Source: JAUNSR01 sp036655355
Lineage (GTDB): Bacteria > Bacteroidota > Bacteroidia > Bacteroidales > JAUNSR01
DNA: 64,000 nucleotides
Reading direction: 5' to 3'
NCBI GenBank assembly: GCA_036655355.1
Contig: JAVVQG010000017.1
Coordinates: 1 to 64,000, forward strand
Each line of letters opens with the position of its first letter. Position 1 is the stretch's first letter. This document shows positions 53,020 through 63,344 of this stretch, one piece after another. A model generated the notes under the pieces. It ran no database searches and was not told the origin of the DNA. It worked only from the letters and a program-made list of their open reading frames with translations. The position numbers and the translations under genes were made by a program.

Positions 53020-54128
53020 TACCCATTCTTTGGTGTTTTTAAAACCGATGAAAAAAGAGTTTCATATTTTGTTATTATATTTTCCCAACTATAATTTTCG
53101 GTAATAAGTTTTCTATTTCTTGAAATTCGACATTCCTCCCCCTCTAAATAGCTTTGTTTAGTAATAATATCTCGTATCTCCTCTTTATTTTTAAAATAGA
53201 GTGCATTCTCAGCCAATACACTCCTATTGAACTTATTATCATGAGCAATAATATTTGAATCTGACCCCATCGCTTCCAATAAAGATGGGTTAGTTCCTCC
53301 TACAGAATGGCCATGAAAATAAGCACGGGCAAATTTTCTAATATTATTCAGATCATGAAGTTTATATATACCACCTAGGAATACAATATTTTGGCCTTTA
53401 TACTTATCAATCAAAAACTTACCGTAATTTGAATTCACTCCTCCAACTACAATAAATGGAATTTCACATTTTGACAAACAAAATCCATCCAATATGGTTT
53501 CGATATTATTCTCTGGTTCTAATCTTGCTATCAATAAAAAATAGTTCTTTTTGAATAATTGATAGTTCTCTAGAATTTTCTCATCAAAACTACCTGCACA
53601 GATTGCACCATAAGGAATAAAGTACGACTCCTTATTATACTCTTGGAGGTAATATTCTTGAATCCCTAAATTATCAGAAACTAAAACATGCGATTTACTC
53701 ACTGCAAGTTTTTCCAATGACTTAATAAGTTTTCTCGTTAGATTATTCCATTTGCTTCTTTTCCATTCAAGGCCGTCCATATTCGTTACTACGACAGAGG
53801 AAGAATCCTTTCCGATTAGGTAATAGGAAGGTGCGTTACTATGATAGCCACATTCTAAAATAATATCACATTGCATATCCAATGCATCTTTAAGACATAG
53901 ATAATCGTAAATAAAATTAGCTGCAGCTCCCAAATAATTTTCGGGACTATATTTTTGCACAATCCGAACCCCTTTATATTCAGATAAACGATATGGATGA
54001 AAATGGGGATTATATACGATCACCTCATGTCCCCGTTCCACGAGACCACAAGAAAGATATTCTGCAAATTGTTCAAATCCCCCATAATTATTGGGGATAC
54101 CGCGGGTTCCTAATATTGCTATTTTCAT
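53016..54128 (-). CDS. DUF1972-type glycosyltransferase (rhamnosyltransferase-like)
   Basis: A 370-residue glycosyltransferase of GT-B fold. The N-terminus (MKIAILGTRGIPNNYGGFEQFAEYLSCGL) is the DUF1972 signature seen in streptococcal and Bacteroidetes capsule transferases; a glycosyltransferase family 4 C-terminal domain follows (RLEPENNIETILDGF, near 225; GTNPSLLEAMGS near 310). The frame to 54191 is too long: the extra codons come from the dispersed repeat. Last gene of the capsule operon; AT-rich. Confidence 0.88.
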   Translation of the reverse strand: MKIAILGTRGIPNNYGGFEQFAEYLSCGLVERGHEVIVYNPHFHPYRLSEYKGVRIVQKYSPENYLGAAANFIYDYLCLKDALDMQCDIILECGYHSNAPSYYLIGKDSSSVVVTNMDGLEWKRSKWNNLTRKLIKSLEKLAVSKSHVLVSDNLGIQEYYLQEYNKESYFIPYGAICAGSFDEKILENYQLFKKNYFLLIARLEPENNIETILDGFCLSKCEIPFIVVGGVNSNYGKFLIDKYKGQNIVFLGGIYKLHDLNNIRKFARAYFHGHSVGGTNPSLLEAMGSDSNIIAHDNKFNRSVLAENALYFKNKEEIRDIITKQSYLEGEECRISRNRKLITENYSWENIITKYETLFSSVLKTPKNGY

Positions 54129-54154
54129 TGTTTTCAAACTTAACTTAAAATGAA

Positions 54155-54212
54155 ATCGTCCTAGCTCTCCAAAAGTTGAAATACTCAACAAAGGGTATCG
54201 ACGGGGTGCATG
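54155..54212 (+). repeat. Dispersed 94-bp repeat, partial copy
   Basis: ATCGTCCTAGCTCTCCAAAA, then GTTGAaatacTCAAC, AAAGGGTATCGACGGGGTGCAT: the first 58 or so bases of the unit, read on the plus strand although the flanking genes are on the minus strand. It is preceded by AAAATGAA, like the tail of the other copies. Confidence 0.7.
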
Positions 54213-54232
54213 TGATGTTGAATAAACATCAT

Positions 54233-55381
54233 TTAGTCTGATAATTTTTCATTCATAAAACAGGTATACCTATTTATAAAGCAAGCTTCACTATAATTAT
54301 CCATGAAATATTGGTGACCTCTTTCACCCATTACATTAATCAGATCTGGGTTTTGAATAAAAAAGTCAATTTTTTCTGCAAGTTCATGTGGATCACATTT
54401 GTTCACAATAAAACCACTTACATTATTAAGAATCATTTCAGGAATTCCTCCAACCTTGGTGCCGATTACTGGTTTTTTCCAATACATCCCCTCTAGCACA
54501 GTTGTAGGAAAAGGGTCTTCAAACATTGATGGCACGATAATTACATCTACATTGTGATAAATGTGTTCGATATCACTAATAAAAGGAAGAATCTTTATTT
54601 CTGAATCTAACTGAGAATTAGATATTTCTGTTTTTAAAGCATCCAGCATATATTCTTGTCCCGGAACCGTTCCTCCCACTAAATAAAAATTACTGCGACT
54701 TCGCACTTCAGGAGATAACTTTTTTATCGCATCCAATAAAAACAATTGTCCTTTATGTGACGGTTTTATTCTACCGATTAATGCAAAGTTCACTTTACTC
54801 CGATCAATAGAAAATGACAATTCCCTACTTTGTGAAGGTTTAAAATCGATTCCATTATGGATCAATAGCAATTTCTTTTGTGATTCAACTGTTAGATCTT
54901 CTAAATTTCTTTTTACAGCATTTGAAACGCATATAACAAAATCAGATAAATTAATCGCTAACTTATTTATGATTCGATGTATTATACTACCATTATCCAA
55001 TATCTCATGAACATGTAATATTTTCCTTATCCTCTTTTTCCTAAAATAGAAGAAAACCGGAAACACGGCCAATGTATTACAATAAACGATATCCGGGTTA
55101 TTTGCAAGAACCTGTTTGCTTACTCCGAAAAACAGGAGCAAGTTTCTTATAAATTGCAACATCCCTTTTACATGAAAATTCTTTTTAGCAATTACAGGAA
55201 TCGTGGACTCTATCCGAATAGCTACATCTTCAAAATTTGTCTGAACATAATTAAATAATTCACCCTGCGAAGGCAAAACTAATATTCTATTCCATCCTTC
55301 ATATCTTTTCATAATATAAAGAAGAATCTTATCAGATCCATACATTTCGGAAGATGGATGAAAAAATACGATTGTTTTCAT
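54233..55381 (-). CDS. Glycosyltransferase family 4 protein
   Basis: A 382-residue GT-B glycosyltransferase. The N-terminal acceptor domain contains HVHEILDNGS; the C-terminal donor domain has ALIGRIKPSHKGQLFLLDA near 205 and the family's E-x7-E region in PTTVLEGMYWKKPVIGTKVGGIPEMI near 305. Sugar and acceptor are unknown. Capsule operon, AT-rich. Confidence 0.88.
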   Translation of the reverse strand: MKTIVFFHPSSEMYGSDKILLYIMKRYEGWNRILVLPSQGELFNYVQTNFEDVAIRIESTIPVIAKKNFHVKGMLQFIRNLLLFFGVSKQVLANNPDIVYCNTLAVFPVFFYFRKKRIRKILHVHEILDNGSIIHRIINKLAINLSDFVICVSNAVKRNLEDLTVESQKKLLLIHNGIDFKPSQSRELSFSIDRSKVNFALIGRIKPSHKGQLFLLDAIKKLSPEVRSRSNFYLVGGTVPGQEYMLDALKTEISNSQLDSEIKILPFISDIEHIYHNVDVIIVPSMFEDPFPTTVLEGMYWKKPVIGTKVGGIPEMILNNVSGFIVNKCDPHELAEKIDFFIQNPDLINVMGERGHQYFMDNYSEACFINRYTCFMNEKLSD

Positions 55382-55443
55382 AAATACCGGGTCTTTAAGT
55401 AAAATGAATATAATCCCAGAAAAAGCACTTACATAAAAGCATC

Positions 55444-56226
55444 TTAATTGCTCGTTGTGAAGCTGGATCGGATAGAATTATATTTAAAATTTCGCAAATA
55501 GTAGGTTTTGAAAAGCAATAACCGATAGAGATAATAGAGAAATACTTTAATTGGATTGTTTCCTGCTGTCTTTCTTTGAGCGATTGAAGACTCTTTCAAT
55601 GCCTTTATTGAAAAACTTATACCACCTAACTCCATATTAGCCAAAACTTCAGGAATGAAAAACGTTTTCAATTCGCCTCTTTTACGCAATAACAATTCAT
55701 AATCACCTGCAATCAGATAATCGGTATCGAATAAACCTACATCCTCAAATAATTTTCGATTATGCAACGCTCCAACATGCGCTAACGTCATGATATTTCT
55801 AAATTCTCTCCATTTCCATTTTTGCCCAAAAACAGTTGCTTCTATACCATCGATTGTAACATTTTGCACCTTCCCAGATATAAAATCAAGGTGAGAAGAT
55901 GAAGTATTTATCACATTCGTATATTTCAAAAGCGTATCTGGATAAAGCGTATCGCCAGCACCTAGAAAACATATCCATTTCCCGGTTGCAACATTTATCC
56001 CTTTATTCCACGCATCATAGACGCCATTATCTTGCTCTGAGACCCAGTAAGAAATAAAATCTTCGTTTTCACGAATTACATCAACTGTCAAATCGTCTGA
56101 ACCTCCATCAATTATTATTAGCTCAAAATTCTTATAATGTTGTTTTCTCAGACTCTTTAACGTGGTATTTAATTTATACCCTGGATTATAAGTGGCAATA
56201 ATTATGGAAATAAGAACATCCTCCAT
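55444..56226 (-). CDS. Glycosyltransferase family 2 protein
   Basis: A 260-residue GT-A glycosyltransferase with SIIIATYNPGYKLNTTLKSL at the N-terminus, the nucleotide-sugar site IIIDGGSDDLT, then SEQDNGVYDAWNKGINVATGKWICFLGAGDTL, typical of the WbbD/WcaA-like group. Capsule operon; 62 bases separate it from the next gene. Confidence 0.9.
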   Translation of the reverse strand: MEDVLISIIIATYNPGYKLNTTLKSLRKQHYKNFELIIIDGGSDDLTVDVIRENEDFISYWVSEQDNGVYDAWNKGINVATGKWICFLGAGDTLYPDTLLKYTNVINTSSSHLDFISGKVQNVTIDGIEATVFGQKWKWREFRNIMTLAHVGALHNRKLFEDVGLFDTDYLIAGDYELLLRKRGELKTFFIPEVLANMELGGISFSIKALKESSIAQRKTAGNNPIKVFLYYLYRLLLFKTYYLRNFKYNSIRSSFTTSN

Positions 56227-56266
56227 TATACTTAATTTATAGCTTTAAAAACAATCTATTGAATTT

Positions 56267-57343
56267 TCAAATTTTCCGATATGACGCTAACGTTGTTCTA
56301 GCCGTTTTCTCCCATGAGAAATTACGCATTCTTTGATTCCCTTTACTCCGAAGATTTTCTCTCAATTGTTTATTGTCAAGAATAGATCGCACCTGTTCTT
56401 GAATTGAGTCTTGATCGTTGGGATCAAAATACAAAGCTGCATCACCTGCAATTTCAGGAAAACAGCTTGTGTTACTTATGCAAATAGGACAATCGTTTCT
56501 GAAAGCTTCTAATATCGGCAATCCAAATCCCTCATACAAAGAAGGGTAAATAAACAATATCGCATTCTGGTATAGATATTGGAGGTAATCTTCGGAAACG
56601 TATTGGGAATAAACGCAAGATTCCAGATTTAATTGATGAATTAAATGCTTTTCCGCTGCATTAAACTCGCCTCCTACACATATGAGATCAATTGAATATC
56701 CCTTTAGTAATGATGCTAGAGCACGAATCGTAATTTCGAAATTCTTATAACCTTGCCTCTCCCCAACGAAAAGAATATATTCATGGCGTTTTGAGTATGA
56801 ATTTTTAAGATCTATCCGATTATTCACTCCATGATAGACTACATCAATTTTATCTTCCGGAAGATGATAATACGCCATTAAGTCTTTTTTCGTGTGATTA
56901 CTTATTGCAATTATCCTATCAGCAGTCATAATTGTTTGCTTCTTCTTTTTCAGGAATCGCCGTACTTGATCTGTTTTTGGGAAGAACAGTTCATGAGTTA
57001 AATCATGAACTGTTATCACCATCGGATTTTTTGTAAACCTTTTCAGCAAAGTTGTATTATAATAAGTTGGATGAATAATACAATCTCTATTTTTATTCAG
57101 TTTTGCATAAAGTTCTAACGAATTATAGAATTTCATGCTTCTCTTGATCCAAATTGAGTTCTTTTCAATAAATAATTTATGATTATTGAATTCCTCTTTC
57201 ACAAAAAGATTTTGGTGTAATCTACATATTAAGTCAGCATCACACCCAATTTCCAATAGATTTTTATATAACTCAGTATGATATTTTGAAATTCCTCCCA
57301 CCCTTTGATCTACAAAGATCTGGTGATCAAATATTATTTTCAT
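56267..57343 (-). CDS. Glycosyltransferase family 4 protein
   Basis: A 358-residue GT-B enzyme. DQRVGGISKYHTELYKNL near 12 is the family's N-terminal glycine loop, followed by VITVHDLTHELFFP, ILFVGERQGYKNFEI near 190 and YPSLYEGFGLPILEAFRNDCP near 275, with E-x7-E. Resembles mannosyltransferase-like members. Its start overlaps the Wzy gene by 17 bases. Confidence 0.9.
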   Translation of the reverse strand: MKIIFDHQIFVDQRVGGISKYHTELYKNLLEIGCDADLICRLHQNLFVKEEFNNHKLFIEKNSIWIKRSMKFYNSLELYAKLNKNRDCIIHPTYYNTTLLKRFTKNPMVITVHDLTHELFFPKTDQVRRFLKKKKQTIMTADRIIAISNHTKKDLMAYYHLPEDKIDVVYHGVNNRIDLKNSYSKRHEYILFVGERQGYKNFEITIRALASLLKGYSIDLICVGGEFNAAEKHLIHQLNLESCVYSQYVSEDYLQYLYQNAILFIYPSLYEGFGLPILEAFRNDCPICISNTSCFPEIAGDAALYFDPNDQDSIQEQVRSILDNKQLRENLRSKGNQRMRNFSWEKTARTTLASYRKI

Positions 57344-58535
57344 TCAGACATTGTTTAAGTTGTTCGTCATCCATTTGACAGATTTCTTCATTAAAACAAA
57401 AACTTATTGCAATAAACACCAGTGCGAATCTTAATGAAAATAATGGATTACCGGCAGGATAGAGTTCCAACAAGTAGATAAACAAATAAGCAGCAAATCC
57501 TTTGGCAAGCATATTATTACTATTGAAGGTCCCTCTATAGACAGCCAACAATAGCATTGCCAGGAATATAAATAAACCGATATAACCTATGTCTAATATG
57601 ATATCAAGAAATCCGGTTTCAATTCCTCCTCGCATGTCATTTATATCAGTATCTACATCGGATAAAGTGGGGCAATAATAGGTCCCTGATATTCCTCTTC
57701 CAAGAATAAGATCAATTGGTGTCATATCATCCCAGAAATTTTCAACCACCCCCGATCTTGTATCTTCGTACAGTCGTTGCGTGATCTTTTTTACAAAGAG
57801 GTCGTTATAGGTATATTGAAATAGAACGGCAACACATCCGATTATCGTGAAGAAAATAGCCATCATTATGGTTCGAACACTAAACTTTGAATTCTTATGA
57901 TATAAATAAAAGGCTGCAATACCGGAAAGAGACAATGTAAATATCTGATTTCTTCGAGCATGATACAATGCGAACAAAAAACTGATTAGATAAATGGCTA
58001 CGATTACTAGTTTCTTTTTATTATTGAATAATGGTAACAAGAATAATAATAGAGTTACCGAGTATGATAAAAATTTATTATGTAGCTCAAGCATATCGAA
58101 ACTGGTTCCCGTAAGATTACTCCAATTGAGTACAATCATTATCAGATAAAGAATGCCTGAAATATAAATACCATTAAGAATAAGAGGAATATCTTTTTGG
58201 CTTATTAAGATCAACAAAATAAAGGGTACCAAATAGGGCATAAAAAACGAAGGGGTGGAGATAACTCTACGAAGAGAGTCGATATTAAATTCATCCCCTC
58301 TGATGAGATTGACCGAAACAATTAAAAGAAAAATCAAAATAATATAGGACGTATACTTTTTAAAAATTCCTTTATCTGATAAGACAAGAGCAATTACAAA
58401 AAATAGAACTCCGAAAAGTTTTACCCATGGGAAGAACTCATTATCCAGTATCTCATTCATGATTAAACCCACACTATAGATTAACAGTGAATATAATAAG
58501 ATTGACCAGGTTAATTTTCTTTTTTCTATTAGCAT
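57327..58535 (-). CDS. O-antigen/capsule polymerase-like membrane protein (Wzy type)
   Basis: A 402-residue protein with about 10-11 membrane segments and one larger outer loop (YTYNDLFVKKITQRLYEDTRS ... GIETGF, about 240-305), the usual layout of Wzy polymerases. Position between glycosyltransferases and flippase supports the role. Sequence is poorly conserved in this family, so the call leans on topology and context. Confidence 0.72.
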   Translation of the reverse strand: MLIEKRKLTWSILLYSLLIYSVGLIMNEILDNEFFPWVKLFGVLFFVIALVLSDKGIFKKYTSYIILIFLLIVSVNLIRGDEFNIDSLRRVISTPSFFMPYLVPFILLILISQKDIPLILNGIYISGILYLIMIVLNWSNLTGTSFDMLELHNKFLSYSVTLLLFLLPLFNNKKKLVIVAIYLISFLFALYHARRNQIFTLSLSGIAAFYLYHKNSKFSVRTIMMAIFFTIIGCVAVLFQYTYNDLFVKKITQRLYEDTRSGVVENFWDDMTPIDLILGRGISGTYYCPTLSDVDTDINDMRGGIETGFLDIILDIGYIGLFIFLAMLLLAVYRGTFNSNNMLAKGFAAYLFIYLLELYPAGNPLFSLRFALVFIAISFCFNEEICQMDDEQLKQCLNENNI

Positions 58536-59689
58536 ATTATTTCTTCATTTTTCAATAATGAATGGAATATTGAATACATCTGCTTGTAATAATTTTCAAG
58601 GCTAAATCGCGATTTAATTGTATCTGCTGTTTTATATGATCTACATGAAATTTCCTCCATGGTAAACAACTCTGATTTTCGAATAACTTCATTTACCCCT
58701 GCGATACTCACTTCTGACATGATTAGACCACACGATTCGATACCTTCAAAAGAAGCATAAGAAGAAACCAATGGAATAACACCATGATACATAGCTGTAA
58801 GTACTGATCCCGGAGTACCACCTTCACTCACAGATGGATAAATAATAAATGCTGTTTTAAGAAATATTTCGCGGAGTTGAGGACCATTTGCATCGAGAAA
58901 ACCATAAATATGAATATTCTCAAATTCATTGAATCGACACATAAGTTGATCCTTAAAGTCAGCATCAATCGGTCCAACTACATGCAATGTTAAATCTGTT
59001 CTTTTTGAAAAATAATCAAGGACCAAATCAAGTCCTTTTAGAACAGAGCCGTATCCCCCAAACCATAAATAATGACTCTTTATCGTATTTGCCACCTTGC
59101 TCTCTATATCAAAAAGTTGTGGAGAAATGATTGATTGGTCAATCGTCACAATTTTCTTTTGAAGATTTTCGGGGTATGTATCTTTGGTATAAGCACTTCC
59201 TATCTGAATAATCAAATCCGCCAATTCTGCACTCTCATGCTTTTCCACAAGTCTTGAGTAAGACAGTTTTATATCATATTTGTTATTTACAAAATTCGTT
59301 CTACTTATAATCTGTGAATTCTGATGTTTATAATAAGCTCCGGTTGCATAATAAATCTTATATGCCCGAGGATGTCGCTTAATCATTCTCTCGAAATTCG
59401 GTTCAATTCCGAAGATAATATCAAAAGAGTTGTCAATGGTCTGTTGAGATGAATAATCACAAAAACACCCCCCTTTCCCTAACTCCTCAAACACCTGTTT
59501 AAGAGCTAATGTTTCTCTCCTGTTTTGATGCGTATTCATGTAAAACGGGTCAAAAGAACGGTAAAAAGGTTCAATTAAATAAGAAATATAAATTGATGGA
59601 TTCTTTCTTGTCTTGTAATGTTTTTTTGAGAACAAATGGAAATTCACATAACTCAAAACATGCAATATAAAGTTCAACATTTTATCCAT
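58529..59689 (-). CDS. Glycosyltransferase (GT-B, family 4-like)
   Basis: A 386-residue protein. The C-terminal half has YLWFGGYGSVLKGLDLVLDYF near 205, VGPIDADF, IHIYGFLD and YPSVSEGGTPGSVLTAMYHGVIPLVSS near 285, typical of family 4 transferases. The N-terminal half is less conserved. It overlaps the polymerase gene by 7 bases and the flippase gene by 16. Confidence 0.82.
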   Translation of the reverse strand: MDKMLNFILHVLSYVNFHLFSKKHYKTRKNPSIYISYLIEPFYRSFDPFYMNTHQNRRETLALKQVFEELGKGGCFCDYSSQQTIDNSFDIIFGIEPNFERMIKRHPRAYKIYYATGAYYKHQNSQIISRTNFVNNKYDIKLSYSRLVEKHESAELADLIIQIGSAYTKDTYPENLQKKIVTIDQSIISPQLFDIESKVANTIKSHYLWFGGYGSVLKGLDLVLDYFSKRTDLTLHVVGPIDADFKDQLMCRFNEFENIHIYGFLDANGPQLREIFLKTAFIIYPSVSEGGTPGSVLTAMYHGVIPLVSSYASFEGIESCGLIMSEVSIAGVNEVIRKSELFTMEEISCRSYKTADTIKSRFSLENYYKQMYSIFHSLLKNEEIIC

Positions 59690-61026
59690 ATACCCTTTTT
59701 ATTATTCATAATCTGATAAAATTGTATCGGAGCGATTATGAAACCTGAAATGTTTGATATGATTCCAGCAATTATTACACTTATTAATCCAATTTCAAAA
59801 AATGAATTCATTATATATACCAAACCAATAAACAACAATGGAGTGACAAAGCACATCATATATTGAATTTTCAATGCTCCTATCCCATTGATAGCAGATA
59901 CATATAATGCTGTTATCATAGATGTTACACTAAATACAAAACTCCAGAAAGAAACATTTAACGGAATAAGTATTTCTCCTTCTCCAAGCCAAAAGCGGTA
60001 TGCGAAAGATGAACAGAAGAACATTAGTAATGCTAAAACGAAAAGGAAACTATACATTTTCAGATAAACGTTAACCTCGGATTTAATCCATCTAAAATCC
60101 TTCTTTATATAAGCATCTGTTACAGCCGACCAAAAAGGCGTTAATATGATCGTAAATAAAATGTTAGGTATGGAAAAATATTTATATGATAAATTATAGA
60201 CTACAACATCATCGGAAGAGAAATAATGACTAATCAGAATACTCGAACTCTGATATTGTATTAAGCCGGCAATCTGAATCACAAAAAAGCGTAGGCTCAC
60301 CGCAAAAAGATTCTTGCATAATTTTATATCAACAGCATTAAATTGTGGAGTATACTTCCTAAACTTCACTCTGAACAATATAACATTGAATAATAATAAA
60401 ACGATCAAAGGGATTCCGCACAATACAAAACTCAACTTTATCAATCCCCCCTCATGCACATTGATAAGAAAATAAACTCCTATTAATGAGAACAATTGAA
60501 TAAAAAATTCAATCATCCCGATATAATACGGCTTCTGGAAAGAATTACATAATGTGTAAACCACTTTCAGTATAAACTGAAAACAGAAAAACAAAAGAAT
60601 TAAGATAACCAATGTGGGCAAGTCTTCAGTTTCAGTAGAAATATGAAATAATTTATACCAATTTATATATCCATATACAAACGTAAATAGTAGACTAAGG
60701 GTCCCGAAAATAATTATCATCAAGGCATACATCGTACTAATATACCGTCGAGATGCCTCAATATCATTTAATGCCAATGATTCTGTGAGTTTATTCCGCA
60801 ACCCATTGCTTAATCCGAAATCAAAAAAAGAACTCCATGCAATCAGCGAACTGACTGTAAGCCATACGCCATATTGAGTAGCATCTATTAACGTTAAAAT
60901 TAAAGGTACCAGCATGAAATTAATCAATAGACTTCCACCTTTGAAAATCAACGAGAATAAAGAATTTACTCTGGAACGATTGGATCGGTCAATATTCTTT
61001 GAAAAAACTCCACTTAAAATTCTCAT
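59674..61026 (-). CDS. Polysaccharide flippase (Wzx type)
   Basis: A 450-residue membrane protein with about 12-14 membrane segments. The opening FKGGSLLINFMLVPLILTLIDATQYGVWLTVSSLIAWSSFFDFGL is the usual start of the polysaccharide transporter (MATE-like) family. It should move the lipid-linked repeat unit to the periplasmic side. 15 bases from wzc. Confidence 0.9.
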   Translation of the reverse strand: MRILSGVFSKNIDRSNRSRVNSLFSLIFKGGSLLINFMLVPLILTLIDATQYGVWLTVSSLIAWSSFFDFGLSNGLRNKLTESLALNDIEASRRYISTMYALMIIIFGTLSLLFTFVYGYINWYKLFHISTETEDLPTLVILILLFFCFQFILKVVYTLCNSFQKPYYIGMIEFFIQLFSLIGVYFLINVHEGGLIKLSFVLCGIPLIVLLLFNVILFRVKFRKYTPQFNAVDIKLCKNLFAVSLRFFVIQIAGLIQYQSSSILISHYFSSDDVVVYNLSYKYFSIPNILFTIILTPFWSAVTDAYIKKDFRWIKSEVNVYLKMYSFLFVLALLMFFCSSFAYRFWLGEGEILIPLNVSFWSFVFSVTSMITALYVSAINGIGALKIQYMMCFVTPLLFIGLVYIMNSFFEIGLISVIIAGIISNISGFIIAPIQFYQIMNNKKGIWIKC

Positions 61027-61041
61027 CTAGAAACCACATTT

Positions 61042-63339
61042 CTAATTTTTCCCGTAACCATATCCATACCCCTGTTTTCCGTCAGTTCCATTTATAACAA
61101 AAGAAACTTTTTTCAACTTACCTTCTTCGGCTATTTTGTGGGCAAATGCGATATTATCCTTTTTCGAATACTTCGCTCTGCAAACGTACAAAGTAGCATC
61201 ACTAATACGGTTTAAGGCAAAAGTGTCCGCAATAATCCCTACCGGAGCCGTATCGACAATTATATAGTCGTATTTCGTTCTGAGATAGTTGAACATATCA
61301 TCTAAACGTTCCGACAATAATAATTCAGATGGATTAGGAGGAATCGGACCAGCTGTAATAATATCTAATTTCCCACATAAACTAGAATGAATCGTTATCT
61401 GATCGGGAGACAAATCTGTGGATGCTAAATAATTTGTGATTCCTTTTTGTGAATCCTCCATATCCAAGTAATCCACCAGTTTCGGGTTCCTAATATCCAA
61501 GCCAACCAATACGACTTTTTTCTTCAACAAAGAGAGTGAAAGAGCAAAATTTATTGAAAAGAAAGATTTTCCTTCTCCACTTACCGTTGATGTAATTAAG
61601 ATCACTTTTTCTTCTTTCTTATTAAGAATAAAATGGATATTTGTTCTTATCAGTTTGAATAATTCTACTATTGAAGATGTATCCCCTTCTTTTACAACGA
61701 TATGTTCCTTTGACTTATTCTGACAGATTTCACCTAATACGGGTAAGTTAGTAAGTCTCTCTAAATCTTGTTTCGATTGTAATTCAACATTGACACTATC
61801 TAATATATAAATCACACATACAGGCAAGAATACACCTAATAAAAGGGCAAGCCCGATAATCATCTTTTTGTTGGGCGAGATGGGTTTATTATTCCTATAG
61901 GCAGCATCAATAATTTTTGCTTTCGGAGCCGTTACTGCAAGCGTTAATGAATTCTCCTCTCTCTTTTCCATTAAAAAAATCACGAGTTGTTCCTTGATCG
62001 CTTGATTCCTTTTTATATCAAGAAACTCTTTCTCTATGGTCGGTGCATCGTTAAAACGACTTAGAAATTTTTCATTTTCATGATTTAATTCTTTTTGCTG
62101 TATTTGAAGGGCATTTTTTACATTCCCAAGACTTAATACAACATTCGACCGCAATGCATTCAATTGATCATTTAACATCAATACCGATGGATTGTGCTCA
62201 CTCGTTGTACGAAGTAATTTAATCCTCTCTAAAATTGCCTTATTATATTCTTGGATCAATACTAACGAAGATTCATCGCTAACACCCAGTGAAATAGGCA
62301 ACAATTGGTATTTATTCTTATTGTCGAATAAATAAGATTCAATATCGCTTAGAATTGCTATTTGAGCGCTTATCTCAACCAACTTGGTCTGAATCTCCTT
62401 GTTCTGTTCTAAAAGAGCTTTCGATTCAATTTCTAAATTAAAAATGTTATTGTTCTTTTTATATTTCTCAATCTCATTTTCGGCAGCAGCTAATTCTGCC
62501 CCCATTAAATCCAAGCGATTCTTAATAAAAACAGCGGTATTCTGTGAAACAAGATTTTTCTCAATGAGCGCATCCTCATTATAGAGTTGTATGATTCTAT
62601 CAAGAATAGCACGACCTTTCTCGAAGTTCCCCTCTCCTACAGAAAGAGATATTACGTTGGCTTTTTTACTTGCAAGTCCAAAATTCACTTTTCTCAAATA
62701 ATTTTCCGTAGCAACATCAATTGGCGAAACAATTATTTCATATGATGAAACTACTTTCTTAAAGTGATCGGTCGTTGACAATTTAAAATGGCCATAGTCT
62801 GTATCCATTTCTAATGGCAACTGCACTTTTCTATACTTTCCCAGAGTCTCACCATCGGAATCCTCGATCTTAACATCGAACGTTTCGTCTGAATTCTTAT
62901 CTAATTTGAATGACAACTCCGTTTGAAGTGTATCAGCTATTTGGGAAGCAAAATCCAAGAGAAAGGCTTTATCTTCATATTTATCTGTCCGTTTTACCAA
63001 ATATTTCACTTCAGTATAATCGGTGTATAACTTAAGATCTTTGACTGCCTGCCGCATGATCGTATAAGAAGAGATAACATGAAGTTCGTCTTGAACATCC
63101 AAAGCACCTCCCATTCCAAAACTAAAGTTTTTCAAAGCAGAAATACCCTTGTTCGATTTAGCATCGTCGTCTTTTATTAAGACATTCGCATTTATCTGAT
63201 AAATAGGTTCTGTTGTTTTCAGATAAACCAGAGCAAACCCAACACAACACACGATTGATAGAATAAACCATTTCCATTCTTTCAGGTATCTCAAGGCAAT
63301 CTCTTTTATATCAATCATTTCATCTTTATTCTTTGGCAT
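61042..63339 (-). CDS. Polysaccharide co-polymerase tyrosine autokinase (Wzc type)
   Basis: A 765-residue inner-membrane protein that controls chain length and export. A Wzz-type region starts at about residue 8 with a membrane helix (about 25-43), a long periplasmic coiled-coil part (about 270-470), a second membrane helix (about 497-517), then a BY-kinase domain with Walker A STVSGEGKSFFSINFA near 592 and Walker A' VLVGLDIRNPKL. The C-terminal tyrosine cluster is short: GYGYGYG. Five bases from the wza gene. Confidence 0.93.
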   Translation of the reverse strand: MPKNKDEMIDIKEIALRYLKEWKWFILSIVCCVGFALVYLKTTEPIYQINANVLIKDDDAKSNKGISALKNFSFGMGGALDVQDELHVISSYTIMRQAVKDLKLYTDYTEVKYLVKRTDKYEDKAFLLDFASQIADTLQTELSFKLDKNSDETFDVKIEDSDGETLGKYRKVQLPLEMDTDYGHFKLSTTDHFKKVVSSYEIIVSPIDVATENYLRKVNFGLASKKANVISLSVGEGNFEKGRAILDRIIQLYNEDALIEKNLVSQNTAVFIKNRLDLMGAELAAAENEIEKYKKNNNIFNLEIESKALLEQNKEIQTKLVEISAQIAILSDIESYLFDNKNKYQLLPISLGVSDESSLVLIQEYNKAILERIKLLRTTSEHNPSVLMLNDQLNALRSNVVLSLGNVKNALQIQQKELNHENEKFLSRFNDAPTIEKEFLDIKRNQAIKEQLVIFLMEKREENSLTLAVTAPKAKIIDAAYRNNKPISPNKKMIIGLALLLGVFLPVCVIYILDSVNVELQSKQDLERLTNLPVLGEICQNKSKEHIVVKEGDTSSIVELFKLIRTNIHFILNKKEEKVILITSTVSGEGKSFFSINFALSLSLLKKKVVLVGLDIRNPKLVDYLDMEDSQKGITNYLASTDLSPDQITIHSSLCGKLDIITAGPIPPNPSELLLSERLDDMFNYLRTKYDYIIVDTAPVGIIADTFALNRISDATLYVCRAKYSKKDNIAFAHKIAEEGKLKKVSFVINGTDGKQGYGYGYGKN

Positions 63340-63344
63340 AGCTC

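Noticed and set aside
54129..54191. Longer N-terminus for the DUF1972 glycosyltransferase
   Set aside because: The extra 21 residues are encoded by the partial repeat; the family N-terminus begins exactly at MKIAILGTRG.
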